Below, piece by piece: positions 63,230 to 64,000 of a DNA stretch of 64,000 bases (the stretch's first letter is position 1; every line of letters begins with the position of its first letter). The stretch is taken from NCBI GenBank assembly GCA_030549495.1, contig JAUIRK010001059.1, forward strand, positions 620,001-684,000, given 5' to 3'. Position numbers and translations under genes: made by a program. The notes under the pieces are model-generated. The model worked only from the letters and a program-made list of their open reading frames with translations. It was not told the origin of the DNA and made no database searches. Source of the stretch: Nectonema munidae. Taxonomy: Eukaryota; Nematomorpha; Nectonematoida; Nectonematidae.

Positions 63230-64000
63230 TAGTTTGAACTTTGTTTTGTAAGAAACTTAACTTATTTATTTTATTGTTTTTATAAGTTCATCGCTTATCA
63301 TAATAATTTTTTTGAAGGTTGGCCTTAATATTTTTATTTAATTTATTTTATAAGTTCATCCTATATTATATTAAACTTTTTTAAAGCTGATCTTTGTTTT
63401 ATCTGTAAGAAATTTAACTCGTTTCCTTAATTCTTTATTATTAGTTCATATTAAATATTTTTAAGGTTGATCTTTGCTCTCGCTGTAACAAACTTTACTT
63501 TTTACTGATTTTTCCTATAATTACGTTAAAGATTTTTTAAGGTTGACCTTTGCTTTCTGTGTAAGGAACCTAAATTTTTTACTTATTTATTTTCATAAGT
63601 TCATTCAACTTTTTTTGAAGGTTAATCGTTGCTTTTCTGTAAACTTTTTTATAAGTTCATCCCCTAAACTTTTTTGAAGGCTGATCTTTGGTTTATCTGT
63701 AAGATTAATATTTTTACTTAATTTATTTTTTAAGGTTGACATTTGCTTTCTGTGTAAGGAACCTAAATTTTTTACTTATTTATTTTTTTTCATAAGTTCA
63801 TTCAACTTTTTTTGAAGGTCAATCTTTAATTTTCTGTAAATTTTTTTATCATCCCCTATTATATTAAACTTTTTCAAGGCGGATCTTTGCTTTATCTGTA
63901 AGAAATTAAAATTTTTTCTCTAATTCTTTTTTATAAGTTCATATTAAACATTTTTAAAGGTTGATCTTTGCTCTCTCTGTAACAAACTTTACTTTTTACT
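63230..64000. repeat. AT-rich satellite array with higher-order pattern
   Basis: Degenerate tandem units of roughly 75-120 bp built from AAGGTTGATCTTTGCT, CTGTAAGAAACTTAA, TTTTTACTTATTTATTTT, ATAAGTTCATCC and AAACTTTTTTG. Longer blocks also repeat: GCTTTCTGTGTAAGGAACCT recurs at a distance of 193 bp (63552 and 63745), and TTGATCTTTGCTCTC plus CTGTAACAAACTTTACTT recurs at about 495 bp. The array continues past the window end. Confidence 0.8.

Overview
This is an AT-rich animal nuclear window. It has spliced host genes with GT-AG introns (two as short as 53-60 bp), AATAAA poly(A) signals, LINEs, SINEs, hAT and Tigger/jerky DNA transposons, foldback MITEs and satellites. The YY1/Pho-type host gene and the mix of transposon clades fit an invertebrate, probably an arthropod. 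The composition would suit a caligid copepod, but that is a guess and the sequence does not name the species. I see no rRNA, functional tRNA, CRISPR array or viral gene.

Host genes. (1) A complete-looking YY1/Pleiohomeotic transcription-factor gene lies on + at 26467-35574: five coding exons, 338 aa, REPO domain and four C2H2 fingers. (2) A second, inverted copy of its first two coding exons lies at 2684-2018 on -. It keeps the same small intron and an open frame, but no finger exons are visible inside the window. (3) A Spc25-like kinetochore gene lies on + at 49190-51737: six exons that assemble into exactly 234 aa. One weak extra exon candidate lies at 37186-37378. Everything else that codes is transposon-derived.

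Layout. 1-767: end of a Tigger/jerky transposase. 768-5690: YY1 duplicate, SINEs and MITEs. 5691-22500: a nest of R1/LOA-like LINEs with RNase H. One copy (14165-19484) is full length, has both ORFs open and is flanked by a 13-bp target duplication; it sits inside a MITE. Another copy carries a hAT with an 8-bp duplication. 22536-25930: fragments of other LINEs and a Charlie-like hAT. 26467-35824: YY1, whose introns hold a foldback, a 28-bp minisatellite with a 336-bp higher-order period, a SINE, and a 362-bp MITE with 8-bp duplication. 36545-40368: dispersed repeat, CR1-like LINE, foldback and SINE. 40604-44162: a whole-length but broken ZMYM/TTF-type hAT (TSD CCTCCTAT). 46783-48587: a second Tigger. 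49190-51773: Spc25. 52-56.4 kb: nothing recognised. 56450-59289: an RTE LINE with a PHD-like finger, apparently lacking its endonuclease, next to a 5' fragment of a sister copy. 59468-61320: hairpin and hAT-like transposase. 61850-62430: LINE RT scrap. 63230-64000: AT-rich satellite running off the window.

The genes do not form an operon-like unit. The strongest leads are the YY1 partial duplication with changes inside the REPO domain, the intact LINE with its conserved stop-start overlap and variant RT active site (YSDD), the endonuclease-less RTE, and a SINE/MITE junction shared by two loci. All assignments are by reading motifs; no alignment or database search was run.
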